This document shows positions 25,954-33,605 of a DNA stretch of 36,762 nt, piece after piece (position 1 is the stretch's first letter; each line of letters opens with the position of its first letter). The notes beneath the pieces were generated by a model. It had not been told where the DNA came from. It saw only the letters and a program-made list of their open reading frames with translations, and ran no database searches. The position numbers and the translations under genes were made by a program. The stretch is from Hyphomicrobiales bacterium (GTDB taxonomy: Bacteria; Pseudomonadota; Alphaproteobacteria; Rhizobiales; Beijerinckiaceae), in contig CANGPL010000024.1 in NCBI GenBank assembly GCA_947455725.1, forward strand, positions 1 through 36,762, given 5' to 3'.

Positions 25954-27855
25954 ATGTGCGGATTGGCCGGATTTTTAGATCGCAATGTTGATCGCTCGGG
26001 CGAAGATGTGTTGGTTGCGATGGCCAACCGCATTGCGCATCGCGGGCCGGATGATTCAGGCATTTGGCTTGATGCTGAGGCTGGGGTTGGTTTTTGTCAC
26101 CGGCGGCTTTCAATTGTTGATTTATCAGCCGCGGGCCATCAGCCGATGCGTTCACCGCGCGGGCGTTATCACTTCGTGTGGAATGGCGAGATTTATAATC
26201 ATTTAGCGCTACGTCGCGTTTTGGAATCAGAAGGTGAAGCGCCAGTGTGGCGCGGGCACTCGGATACCGAAACACTTTTGGCGTGTTTTGAAAATTGGGG
26301 TGTTGTTGAAACCTTAAAACAAGCCGTTGGTATGTTTTCGATGGCGTTGTGGGATATCAAGGAACAAACGCTCACTTTGGCACGCGACCGTATGGGTGAG
26401 AAGCCGCTTTATTATGGATGGTCGAATGGCGTGTTTTTGTTTGGCTCGGAGCTTAAGGCGTTAAAGGTGCATCCGCGCTTTGCGGCAGAGATTAATCGCG
26501 ATGCATTGGGTGATGTGTTGCGGCGGCAATATATCAGCGGATCGAAATCGATTTATCGCGGGATAGAAAAAGTACCACCCGGCGCGATTGTAACCGTTTC
26601 TTTGCAACGACAGGAACCTTCGATCTCTGCCTATTGGTCGGTGTCGGATGCTGCTTTGCTAGGGAAAAATATTCCGTTTCGTGGGGATGATGGCGAAGCG
26701 ATTGATGCGCTCGAAGGGCTATTGTCGGATGCGATTGCATTGCAGATGGTGGCCGATGTTCCGGTGGGTGCCTTTTTATCGGGCGGCATTGATAGTTCGG
26801 TGATCGTCGCTTTGATGCAAAAACAAGCGTCACGACCTATTCGAACTTTTACCATAGGCTTTGAAGAAGACGCATTTAATGAAGCGCCTTATGCGGCAGA
26901 GGTTGCACGTCATCTTGGAACCGAGCATACGGAAGTGCAGATTTCATCCCGCGATGCGTTGGATGTTATTCCGCTTTTGCCGCAGCTTTATGACGAGCCG
27001 TTGGCTGATATCTCGCAGGTGCCGACCTATCTTGTGTCCAAGCTCGCGCGCTCGCAAGTGACCGTTTCGCTTTCGGGTGATGCGGGTGATGAATTATTTG
27101 GTGGCTATAATACCTATGGTATGGCCGAGCGCTTTTTTAAGCTTAATCATTCGTTGCCTTTGCCGTTAAGACAATTTCTTGCGATGGGAAGTGAAGCAGC
27201 CGCACCATTGGCTGGCGCGCTTGGACAGGGCAAGTTGGCCCGCCAAATGCGGCTTGCTTCATCGGTTATTTCAGCGCGCGATGCGCATGAGACAACGGAG
27301 CGGCTCTTGGGCCATTGGGCGGGGCAGGCGGTTCCTGTCTTTGGGCTTTCAACCACACAACATTCTGCGCATGATGCTTTTGATGGCATGGCTCTGAGCG
27401 ATCTCGAAAGCATGATGGCGCGCGATATGGTGGGCTATTTGCCGGATGATATTTTGGTGAAAGTTGACCGCGCATCAATGGGTGTTTCGCTTGAATCGCG
27501 CGTGCCGATGCTGGATCATCGTATTGTGGAATTTGCACTATCGCTGCCGATGCATTTAAGGCGTCGTGAAGGCGTTGGTAAATGGATCTTGCGCGAGGTG
27601 CTTTATCGCCATGTGCCGAAAGCGATGGTGGAGCGGCCTAAAAAGGGTTTCGGCGTTCCTCTTGCGCACTGGCTGCGTGGCCCGTTACGCGAGTGGGCTG
27701 GCGATTTGTTAAATCCGCATGCGCTTAAGCAAGATGGGTTGTTTGATGCGGCACCGATCGCACAAGCGTGGCAGCAGCATTGCGCGGGCAGCAGTGATCG
27801 ACACAATGATTTGTGGCCGGTGCTTGTTGCAACGCAGTGGTTGCGTGCGCAGTAG
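25954..27855 (+). CDS. asnB: Asparagine synthase-like glutamine amidotransferase (second copy)
   Basis: Second full-length AsnB homologue in the locus, 633 residues. It has Cys2 (MCGLAGFLDR), IAHRGPDDSG, CHRRLSIVDLS, WNGEIYN, the ATP-binding SGGIDS loop (276-281), SLSGDAGDELFGGYNTY, and the late VDRASMGVSLESRVPMLD and RPKKGFGVP segments of the synthetase domain. It is not a close copy of the first: the glutaminase tails and C-termini differ, so this looks like an old pair of paralogues with separate acceptors rather than a recent duplication. Preceding gene is the DUF2334 deacetylase; following is a convergent epimerase. Uronic-acid amidation is inferred from the locus; ordinary asparagine synthesis remains possible for one of the two. 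Confidence 0.8.
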   Translation: MCGLAGFLDRNVDRSGEDVLVAMANRIAHRGPDDSGIWLDAEAGVGFCHRRLSIVDLSAAGHQPMRSPRGRYHFVWNGEIYNHLALRRVLESEGEAPVWRGHSDTETLLACFENWGVVETLKQAVGMFSMALWDIKEQTLTLARDRMGEKPLYYGWSNGVFLFGSELKALKVHPRFAAEINRDALGDVLRRQYISGSKSIYRGIEKVPPGAIVTVSLQRQEPSISAYWSVSDAALLGKNIPFRGDDGEAIDALEGLLSDAIALQMVADVPVGAFLSGGIDSSVIVALMQKQASRPIRTFTIGFEEDAFNEAPYAAEVARHLGTEHTEVQISSRDALDVIPLLPQLYDEPLADISQVPTYLVSKLARSQVTVSLSGDAGDELFGGYNTYGMAERFFKLNHSLPLPLRQFLAMGSEAAAPLAGALGQGKLARQMRLASSVISARDAHETTERLLGHWAGQAVPVFGLSTTQHSAHDAFDGMALSDLESMMARDMVGYLPDDILVKVDRASMGVSLESRVPMLDHRIVEFALSLPMHLRRREGVGKWILREVLYRHVPKAMVERPKKGFGVPLAHWLRGPLREWAGDLLNPHALKQDGLFDAAPIAQAWQQHCAGSSDRHNDLWPVLVATQWLRAQ

Positions 27856-27857
27856 GT

Positions 27858-28877
27858 TTAATGATTACCGCGCCACTGCCGGAACCAGCTGATGAAACGG
27901 CCAACGCCGACATCGAGCGGGGTTGAGGGTTTGAAATCAACCGCTTCCATCAGCGCATCGACATCGGCATAGGTTTCTGGCACGTCGCCGATTTCGATGG
28001 GAGCTAGAATTCTCTTGGCTTCAATGCCGAGTGCTTTTTCCATCGTTGTGACGAGATCCATCAATTCGACGGGGCTGTTATTGCCGATATTATACACGCG
28101 CCAAGGGGCTTTGCTGGTGCCCGGATCGGGCTTTGCGCCATCCCATTCAGGGTTGGGTTCGGCGGTTTTTGGAACAAGGCGCGTAATCGACTCGACGATG
28201 TCATCAACATAGGTGAAATCGCGGCGCATTTTGCCGTGGTTAAACAAGGTGATCGGCTCGCCTTTTAAAATGGCATCTGCAAACAACCACATCGCCATAT
28301 CAGGGCGGCCCCAAGGACCGTACACCGTGAAAAAGCGTAAGCCTGTCGAAGGTAGGCCGAACATGTGCGCGTAAGAATGCGCCATCAGCTCATTGGCTTT
28401 TTTGGTTGCGGCATAAAGCGACAAAGGATGGTCGACATTATCATGCACCGAGAAGGGCATGGCCGTGTTCGCGCCATAGACAGATGATGACGACGCATAA
28501 ACGAGATGTTGAATGGCGTTATGGCGGCAGGCTTCGAGAATGTTCAAAAAGCCGGTGAGGTTCGCATCCCCATAGGCTTTTGGATTTTTGAGCGAATAGC
28601 GCACGCCGGCTTGAGCGGCGAGATTAACGACATGCGTGAATTGCCCTGCTTTAAACGCCGCATCTACCGCATCCGAATCGGCGAGATCCCCTTCGACAAA
28701 GGTGAAGTGCTTTTCTTTAGCAAGCTCTGCTAATCGTGCATGTTTAAGCGTCACATCATAATAGGGGTTTAGATTATCAAACCCTGTGACGATATGGCCT
28801 TCCGCCAGCAAACGGCGGGACACGTGAAAGCCGATAAACCCGGCGGCGCCGGTGACGAGGATTTTTAACTGAGACAT
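27858..28877 (-). CDS. lspL: UDP-glucuronate 4-epimerase
   Basis: NAD-dependent extended SDR that interconverts UDP-GlcA and UDP-GalA, a precursor for galacturonic acid in LPS or capsule. The 339-residue protein has TGAAGFIG (9-16), the FDNLNPYYDVTLK loop specific to this subfamily, YASSSSVYGAN, YAATKKANE (Y155, K159) and LRFFTVYGPWGRPDM. It ends with the YNIGNNSPVELMD and GDVPETYADV segments that distinguish UDP-GlcA 4-epimerases from GalE. AAGG precedes the ATG. It converges on asnB with two bases between stops and is divergent from the gene at 29000. If the locus makes diacetamido-uronic acids, it could also give a galacto-configured uronate. Confidence 0.88.
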   Translation of the reverse strand: MSQLKILVTGAAGFIGFHVSRRLLAEGHIVTGFDNLNPYYDVTLKHARLAELAKEKHFTFVEGDLADSDAVDAAFKAGQFTHVVNLAAQAGVRYSLKNPKAYGDANLTGFLNILEACRHNAIQHLVYASSSSVYGANTAMPFSVHDNVDHPLSLYAATKKANELMAHSYAHMFGLPSTGLRFFTVYGPWGRPDMAMWLFADAILKGEPITLFNHGKMRRDFTYVDDIVESITRLVPKTAEPNPEWDGAKPDPGTSKAPWRVYNIGNNSPVELMDLVTTMEKALGIEAKRILAPIEIGDVPETYADVDALMEAVDFKPSTPLDVGVGRFISWFRQWRGNH

Positions 28878-28999
28878 AATGGCCTTATAGGCGAAGGGTT
28901 TCTGTTTGCCAAAGTGAAAATACGCCTAACAGGCCTTGCCAAAACAGAAGATGAACCGTCAAGTCTGGTGGGACGAAAAATCGGCAATGGGAAGCAGGA

Positions 29000-29944
29000 A
29001 TGGCGCATATTACGGTGATCGGGGGCGGAATTATTGGCCGTTCATGGGCTGTGGTCTTTGCGCGCTCGGGCGTCATGGTTCGAATTGTATCGCGGCGCAA
29101 AGGGGCAGGACCAGCCATTCTTCATGACATTGAAGGAGCAGCGCGGCGCGCGCAGGCGATTAAACCGGATGTTGCCATCGAATCCATTCTAAGTCGTATC
29201 AGCGTTTATGAGGATATGGCGGAAGCGGTGACCGGTGCGGGCTTTGTGATGGAGACCGTTGAGGAGGACCTTGCGATCAAGGCCGCTTTGTTTCGTGATC
29301 TCGACCACCTGGCGCCAGAGGATGCGGTGATTGCGAGTTCGACATCGAGCTTTGGTATATCGCGTTTTGCAAGTGAGATTTTGGGGCGACATCGCTGCAT
29401 CGTCGCGCATCCGGCCGCGCCGCCGCATTTAATCCCTGTGGTGGAGATTGTGCCGGCACCCTTCACTTCGCTTGAGACGGTCGAGATTGTTTATGAATTG
29501 ATGCAAGCCATCGGGCAGACGCCGGTGATGGTGAAGCGCGAGCAGCCGGGTTTTGTGATGAATCGGTTGCAAGGCGCGCTGCTTACCGAAATGTTTCGCG
29601 TCATCGAAGACGGTTTGATGTCGCCGGAAGATGTGGATCGATTGATCAGCGATGGGTTTGGCTTGCGCTGGGCGTTTCTTGGGCCGCTTGAAGGCATTGA
29701 TTTGAACGCTCCCGGTGGCATTGCCGATTATTTGAAGCGCTATGGTTTCATGTTTAATGATTTGGCGAATGAGCGGGGGGCTTCGGCACCTGTTGTGACG
29801 CAGAAATTAGTCGGCCTGTTGCATGATGCCATGCGCGGTGCTTTGCCTGTTTCTGAACTACCGCGTAAACTCGCTTGGCGCGACGAGCGCATGGCCAGTT
29901 TGCGGGCCTTGCGCGCAAAACTTGGGCCGTTTGAGGTGGAATAA
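29000..29944 (+). CDS. 3-hydroxyacyl-CoA dehydrogenase family protein, lambda-crystallin/L-gulonate 3-dehydrogenase-like
   Basis: NAD-dependent oxidoreductase of 314 residues. The N-terminal Rossmann fold (ITVIGGGIIGRSWAVVFARSG) is followed by METVEEDLAIKAALF, SSTSSFGISRFASE, the conserved AHPAAPPHLIPVVEIVP segment with the catalytic histidine, a GFVMNRLQGALLTE helix and SDGFGLRWAFLGPLEG. The last two segments match lambda-crystallin (CRYL1) and bacterial carnitine-dehydrogenase-like enzymes better than classical HBD/FadB. The usual Asn in AHPxNPP is Ala here. AGGA precedes the ATG. It is 15 bases ahead of the flavoprotein gene, so the two probably act in one catabolic route. Substrate not known: a beta-hydroxy acid such as a sugar acid or carnitine-like compound. 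Confidence 0.75.
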   Translation: MAHITVIGGGIIGRSWAVVFARSGVMVRIVSRRKGAGPAILHDIEGAARRAQAIKPDVAIESILSRISVYEDMAEAVTGAGFVMETVEEDLAIKAALFRDLDHLAPEDAVIASSTSSFGISRFASEILGRHRCIVAHPAAPPHLIPVVEIVPAPFTSLETVEIVYELMQAIGQTPVMVKREQPGFVMNRLQGALLTEMFRVIEDGLMSPEDVDRLISDGFGLRWAFLGPLEGIDLNAPGGIADYLKRYGFMFNDLANERGASAPVVTQKLVGLLHDAMRGALPVSELPRKLAWRDERMASLRALRAKLGPFEVE

Positions 29945-29959
29945 AAAGGGTGTTTCGTG

Positions 29960-31927
29960 ATGTTTGATCTTCTCTTCTCGGAGCTAAAGCTTGGAAGCGA
30001 ATTAAGCATTCCTAACCGCATTGTTTCGACGGGCCATGATACGGTTATGGCGCATGATGGCCATGTGACAGAGCGCCTGATTGCGTATCACGAAGCGCGT
30101 GCAAAAGGCGGTGCGGGTCTCATCATCGCGCAAGTGGCCGGTGTGCATCATACGGCGCGCTATACGGCGCATATGTTGATGGCGGATGAGGATGGTTGCA
30201 TCCCCGGCTATCGGAAATTGGCCGAGCGCGTGCATGCGCATGGCACGAAAATTTTCGGTCAATTGTTTCATCCCGGCCGCGAAATTATGGAGACGGATGA
30301 CGGAACAGCGCCTGTTGCTTACGCGCCTTCCGCGGTGCCTAATTCGCGTTTTCATGTGATGCCGGTACCTTTATCGGAAGCCATGATCGCGGAGATTATT
30401 GCGGGCTATGCTTCATCGGCGCGACGCTTGAAAGAAGCGGGCCTTGATGGCTGCGAGATCGTTGCAAGCCATGGCTACTTGCCGGCACAGTTTTTAAATC
30501 CGCATGTCAATTTGCGTGAGGATCGCTATGGCGGTAGCCTTGAAAATCGGATGCGGTTTTTATCCGACGTTGCAGCGGCAATCCGCGCCGAAGTAGGTGA
30601 ACATTTTGTTATCGGGTTGCGGATTTCCGGTGATGAAAGAGATGCTCAAGCCATTGCGGCGCAGGAAATATTGGATGTTTGCAAGGCGCTGGGTGCTGAG
30701 GGAACACTTGATTATTTTCATGTGATTGCGGGAAATTCAGCGTCACTTTCCGGTGCGATTCATATTGTGCCGCCGATGTTTTATGATACGGCCTATGTAG
30801 CGCCTTTCGCGGCTTTGGTGAAAGGGGTCGTGTCGAAACCCGTTATGGTGACGGGGCGTATCAATCAGCCGCAAATCGCAGAAACGGTTCTGGCGAGTGG
30901 GCAGGCGGATTGCTGCGGCATGACGCGAGCGCTGATTGCTGATCCTGCGATGCCGAACAAAGCGAAGGCCGGAAGAGTTGACGATATCCGCGCTTGCATT
31001 GCGTGCAATCAAGCATGCATCGGGCATTTTCATAAAGGCTATCCGATCTCGTGTATTCAGTTTCCCGAGACGGGACGTGAAACGAGTTTGGCGGCGCGTA
31101 AGACGCCTACCACTTCGCGGCAAAAAATCTATGTTGCCGGTGGTGGTCCTGCGGGCATGAAGGCGGCCGCTGTGCTGGCAGAGCGCGGCCATGAGGTGAC
31201 ATTGTTTGAAGCCTCCGCGCAATTGGGTGGGCAGGCGCTGCTTGCGCAACTTTTGGCGGGGCGCGCGGAGTTTGGCGGTATCGTTACAAATCTATCCCGC
31301 GAGATGGAATTGGCCGGTGTGACGGTGAAGCGGAACACGCCGCTGGATCGTACAATGGTTGAACAAGAGTTGCCGGATTGCGTGATTGTTGCGACAGGTG
31401 CAATTGCGCGGCGTCCTTATTTTGAAGGGATAGATGATGCCCATGTCGTCACTGCTTGGCAGGTGTTGAAGGGCGAGGCGAATATTGGCGGGCGTGTTGT
31501 GATTGCCGAATGGAAGCCTGATTGGATTGGCATGGGCGTTGCCGAAAAATTGGCGCGCGAGGGGCGGCATGTGCGGCTTTGCGTTGATGGTTTAATGGCG
31601 GGCCAATCACTTCCGTTTTATGTGCGCGATGAGATGGTGGGAAGACTGCATAAATTGGGTGTCGAAATTATTCCCTATGCGCGGCTTTTCGGTGCGGATG
31701 AATCGACCGTCTATTTTCAACACGCAATATCGGGTGAGCCGATGCTGATGGAAGAGGTTGATACGCTGGTCTTGTCACAAGGCCATGAACGCGTCAATGC
31801 GTTGGCGGATGCCTTAGTAGGAACGGGCGTCGCCGTTCATATCATCGGCGATGCTCTTACGCCGCGTAGCGCGGAAGAGGCCGTGCTCGACGGCCTCAAA
31901 CTCGCAACGCTGGATGTCTTTAATTAG
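29960..31927 (+). CDS. Iron-sulfur flavoprotein oxidoreductase, TMADH/2,4-dienoyl-CoA reductase-like
   Basis: A 655-residue three-part enzyme. Residues 1 to about 340 form an Old-Yellow-Enzyme FMN barrel (ELSIPNRIV, FGQLFHPGRE, SHGYLPAQFL with the presumed active-site HGY, EDRYGGSLENR). A 4Fe-4S site follows with cysteines spaced C-x2-C-x3-C-x11-C (about 347, 350, 354, 366). The C-terminal half is a flavodoxin-reductase-like FAD/NAD region starting with YVAGGGPAGMKAA. The HGYLPAQFL wording is nearer to trimethylamine dehydrogenase and N-demethylases than to FadH. A GTG at 29957 is also in frame. The pair with the upstream dehydrogenase suggests breakdown of a methylated or unsaturated small molecule; the substrate is unknown. 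It converges on soeC with three bases between stops. Confidence 0.75.
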   Translation: MFDLLFSELKLGSELSIPNRIVSTGHDTVMAHDGHVTERLIAYHEARAKGGAGLIIAQVAGVHHTARYTAHMLMADEDGCIPGYRKLAERVHAHGTKIFGQLFHPGREIMETDDGTAPVAYAPSAVPNSRFHVMPVPLSEAMIAEIIAGYASSARRLKEAGLDGCEIVASHGYLPAQFLNPHVNLREDRYGGSLENRMRFLSDVAAAIRAEVGEHFVIGLRISGDERDAQAIAAQEILDVCKALGAEGTLDYFHVIAGNSASLSGAIHIVPPMFYDTAYVAPFAALVKGVVSKPVMVTGRINQPQIAETVLASGQADCCGMTRALIADPAMPNKAKAGRVDDIRACIACNQACIGHFHKGYPISCIQFPETGRETSLAARKTPTTSRQKIYVAGGGPAGMKAAAVLAERGHEVTLFEASAQLGGQALLAQLLAGRAEFGGIVTNLSREMELAGVTVKRNTPLDRTMVEQELPDCVIVATGAIARRPYFEGIDDAHVVTAWQVLKGEANIGGRVVIAEWKPDWIGMGVAEKLAREGRHVRLCVDGLMAGQSLPFYVRDEMVGRLHKLGVEIIPYARLFGADESTVYFQHAISGEPMLMEEVDTLVLSQGHERVNALADALVGTGVAVHIIGDALTPRSAEEAVLDGLKLATLDVFN

Positions 31928-31930
31928 GCG

Positions 31931-32854
31931 TTAGGCTTGTGCGTTACCATAAAACAAAGTGACGATATGTTCGCCTTGGGCGAAAAAAAGCCACCGTTCC
32001 ACCCATGCCGAGATGAAGACGATACAGAAGGCGAGGATAGAGACGAGCGGTATCGTTATCGCTAAAAGTTCTAGAAGAACGGCAACAAGCAGAAGGATAT
32101 AGAAGAGCCCGCGCAAGCGCTTGGCGTGACGGCGAGCGACAACGAAACCCATTTCGCGTTGCACGAAATTTTTTGTCGTGTGCGGTACTTCCCACTGGCG
32201 GACATTCGGGCCAAGGCCCGTTGCGTCACCCATAGTGCGATCTCGCGGTGCGCGATCAATGGCACGCCAATAGAGATATTTAAGCAGTGCGAGCGCGATG
32301 AGCGATAAGGGTGTCACCGTTGCAACCGATCCGGAATCGCGCATAAAAAATGCGGAAAGTGCAAGAAACAAAGACGCGCCGGACGCAAGGGCGAAGAAGA
32401 GATAGACGGGCACGGTTAAGGGTTGATGCCAGGCGCGAATGGTTTTGAGTGAGGCATAGATTTTGCCAGTCGTAAAAACAGTACTGAAGGATAAGAGCGC
32501 GGTGATGAGGCCTAGCGGCGCGATGGCATGATGGGCCGGGTAAAGGCCTGACCATGTAACACCGAAGGCCAAGGCGAATGGATAGGTGATGATGGCCGCG
32601 ACGCCTTCACGCGATAGCCACGAGGTTTTCCATTGTGAAAGCGCGCGCCATGCGCGTTCTGGATGGCCTAGATGCAGCGTGGAGGATAATAGCCCTGCGG
32701 TGATTAAGCCTAGGGCGATGATCATGGAAACGATTACAAAGGCGAGTGATGCCGATTGACCAAGCGAGGCTGCGGTTAAGCCTAAGAGCGCCAAGAGGCC
32801 GTAACCTGCGCCGGATGCGGTGGTGAAGAAGATGACGGAATAAGCGGGGTTCAT
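31931..32854 (-). CDS. soeC: Sulfite dehydrogenase (quinone) membrane anchor SoeC
   Basis: NrfD/DmsC-type integral membrane subunit of 307 residues with about eight hydrophobic segments, beginning YSVIFFTTASGAGYGLLALLG. It anchors the SoeAB dimer at the cytoplasmic face and passes electrons to the quinone pool. A conserved GHPERAWRAL loop (after HLG) and WSGLYPAHH are family features. It follows soeB by four bases. Its start matches the SoeC pattern better than DmsC, and the partner subunits support this; alone, it could only be called an NrfD-like anchor. Confidence 0.82.
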   Translation of the reverse strand: MNPAYSVIFFTTASGAGYGLLALLGLTAASLGQSASLAFVIVSMIIALGLITAGLLSSTLHLGHPERAWRALSQWKTSWLSREGVAAIITYPFALAFGVTWSGLYPAHHAIAPLGLITALLSFSTVFTTGKIYASLKTIRAWHQPLTVPVYLFFALASGASLFLALSAFFMRDSGSVATVTPLSLIALALLKYLYWRAIDRAPRDRTMGDATGLGPNVRQWEVPHTTKNFVQREMGFVVARRHAKRLRGLFYILLLVAVLLELLAITIPLVSILAFCIVFISAWVERWLFFAQGEHIVTLFYGNAQA

Positions 32855-32858
32855 TGGT

Positions 32859-33605
32859 TCAATTTCCGCTCAACAATCGATCAGCCAATTTGAATAAACG
32901 GTCCATGGCGGAGCCATCGCCTTTTGGTAGCGCTTCAATGCCCGCTTGCGGCGTGTCGCGTTTCGCGCGTGGTGGCAAATATTTGTTGGTAGGCTTGTAG
33001 CCCATTTCGGGAAGAAGATCGAAACCGCCGCGCTCTTTCACGAGTTGTGAGACGGCAGAGTTTTCATCGCCTAGATCGCCGAAGTGACGCGCGCCGGTTG
33101 GGCAGGCTTTGACGCAGGCGGGTTGGCGATCTTCCGGCTCGAAATTTTCGTTGTAGATTCGATCAACGCAGAGCGTGCATTTTTTCATCACGCCTTCTTG
33201 CACATCATATTCGCGCGCGCCGTAAGGGCAGGCCCATGAGCAGAGTTTGCAGCCGATGCATGTGTCTGGATTGACGAGGACGATGCCATCTTCCGCGCGC
33301 TTATAGGAGGCCCCTGTTGGGCAGACGGTGACGCAAGCGGGTGTTTCGCAATGGAGGCATGAGCGTGGGAAATGCACAACGCGGCTATCTTTGCCGTTGG
33401 TGTCTTCGATTTCGTAGCCATGGATGCGATTAAGCCATGGGCCATGTGGATCAGCGCCGCGCGTGTCTTCGTCCGCAAGCGGTGCGGAATAGCCTTGCGT
33501 GTTCCATTCTTTGCACGAGGTGGCGCAGGCTTGGCAGCCCACACAGGTATCGAGATCGATCACGAGGCCTAGCTTTTTGGCAGTGGTTTGAGGCAATGCG
33601 GTCAT
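32859..33605 (-). CDS. soeB: Sulfite dehydrogenase (quinone) iron-sulfur subunit SoeB
   Basis: Electron-transfer subunit of 248 residues that carries four 4Fe-4S clusters between the SoeA molybdenum site and SoeC. Four cysteine groups are visible: CVGCQACATSC (from residue 21), CLHCETPACVTVC, CIGCKLCSWAC and CTLCVDRIYNEN ... ACVKAC. The opening KLGLVIDLDTCVGCQACATSCKEW and the late NKYLPPR segment are typical of SoeB. There is no Tat signal, in line with a cytoplasmic orientation. Start ATG overlaps the soeA stop by four bases. Confidence 0.87.
   Translation of the reverse strand: MTALPQTTAKKLGLVIDLDTCVGCQACATSCKEWNTQGYSAPLADEDTRGADPHGPWLNRIHGYEIEDTNGKDSRVVHFPRSCLHCETPACVTVCPTGASYKRAEDGIVLVNPDTCIGCKLCSWACPYGAREYDVQEGVMKKCTLCVDRIYNENFEPEDRQPACVKACPTGARHFGDLGDENSAVSQLVKERGGFDLLPEMGYKPTNKYLPPRAKRDTPQAGIEALPKGDGSAMDRLFKLADRLLSGN

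Noticed and set aside
28888-28949. Inverted repeats TAGGCG/CGCCTA and TTCTGTTT/AAACAGAA in the divergent gap before the gene at 29000
   Set aside because: The arms are short and widely spaced; I cannot separate them from chance without comparing relatives.
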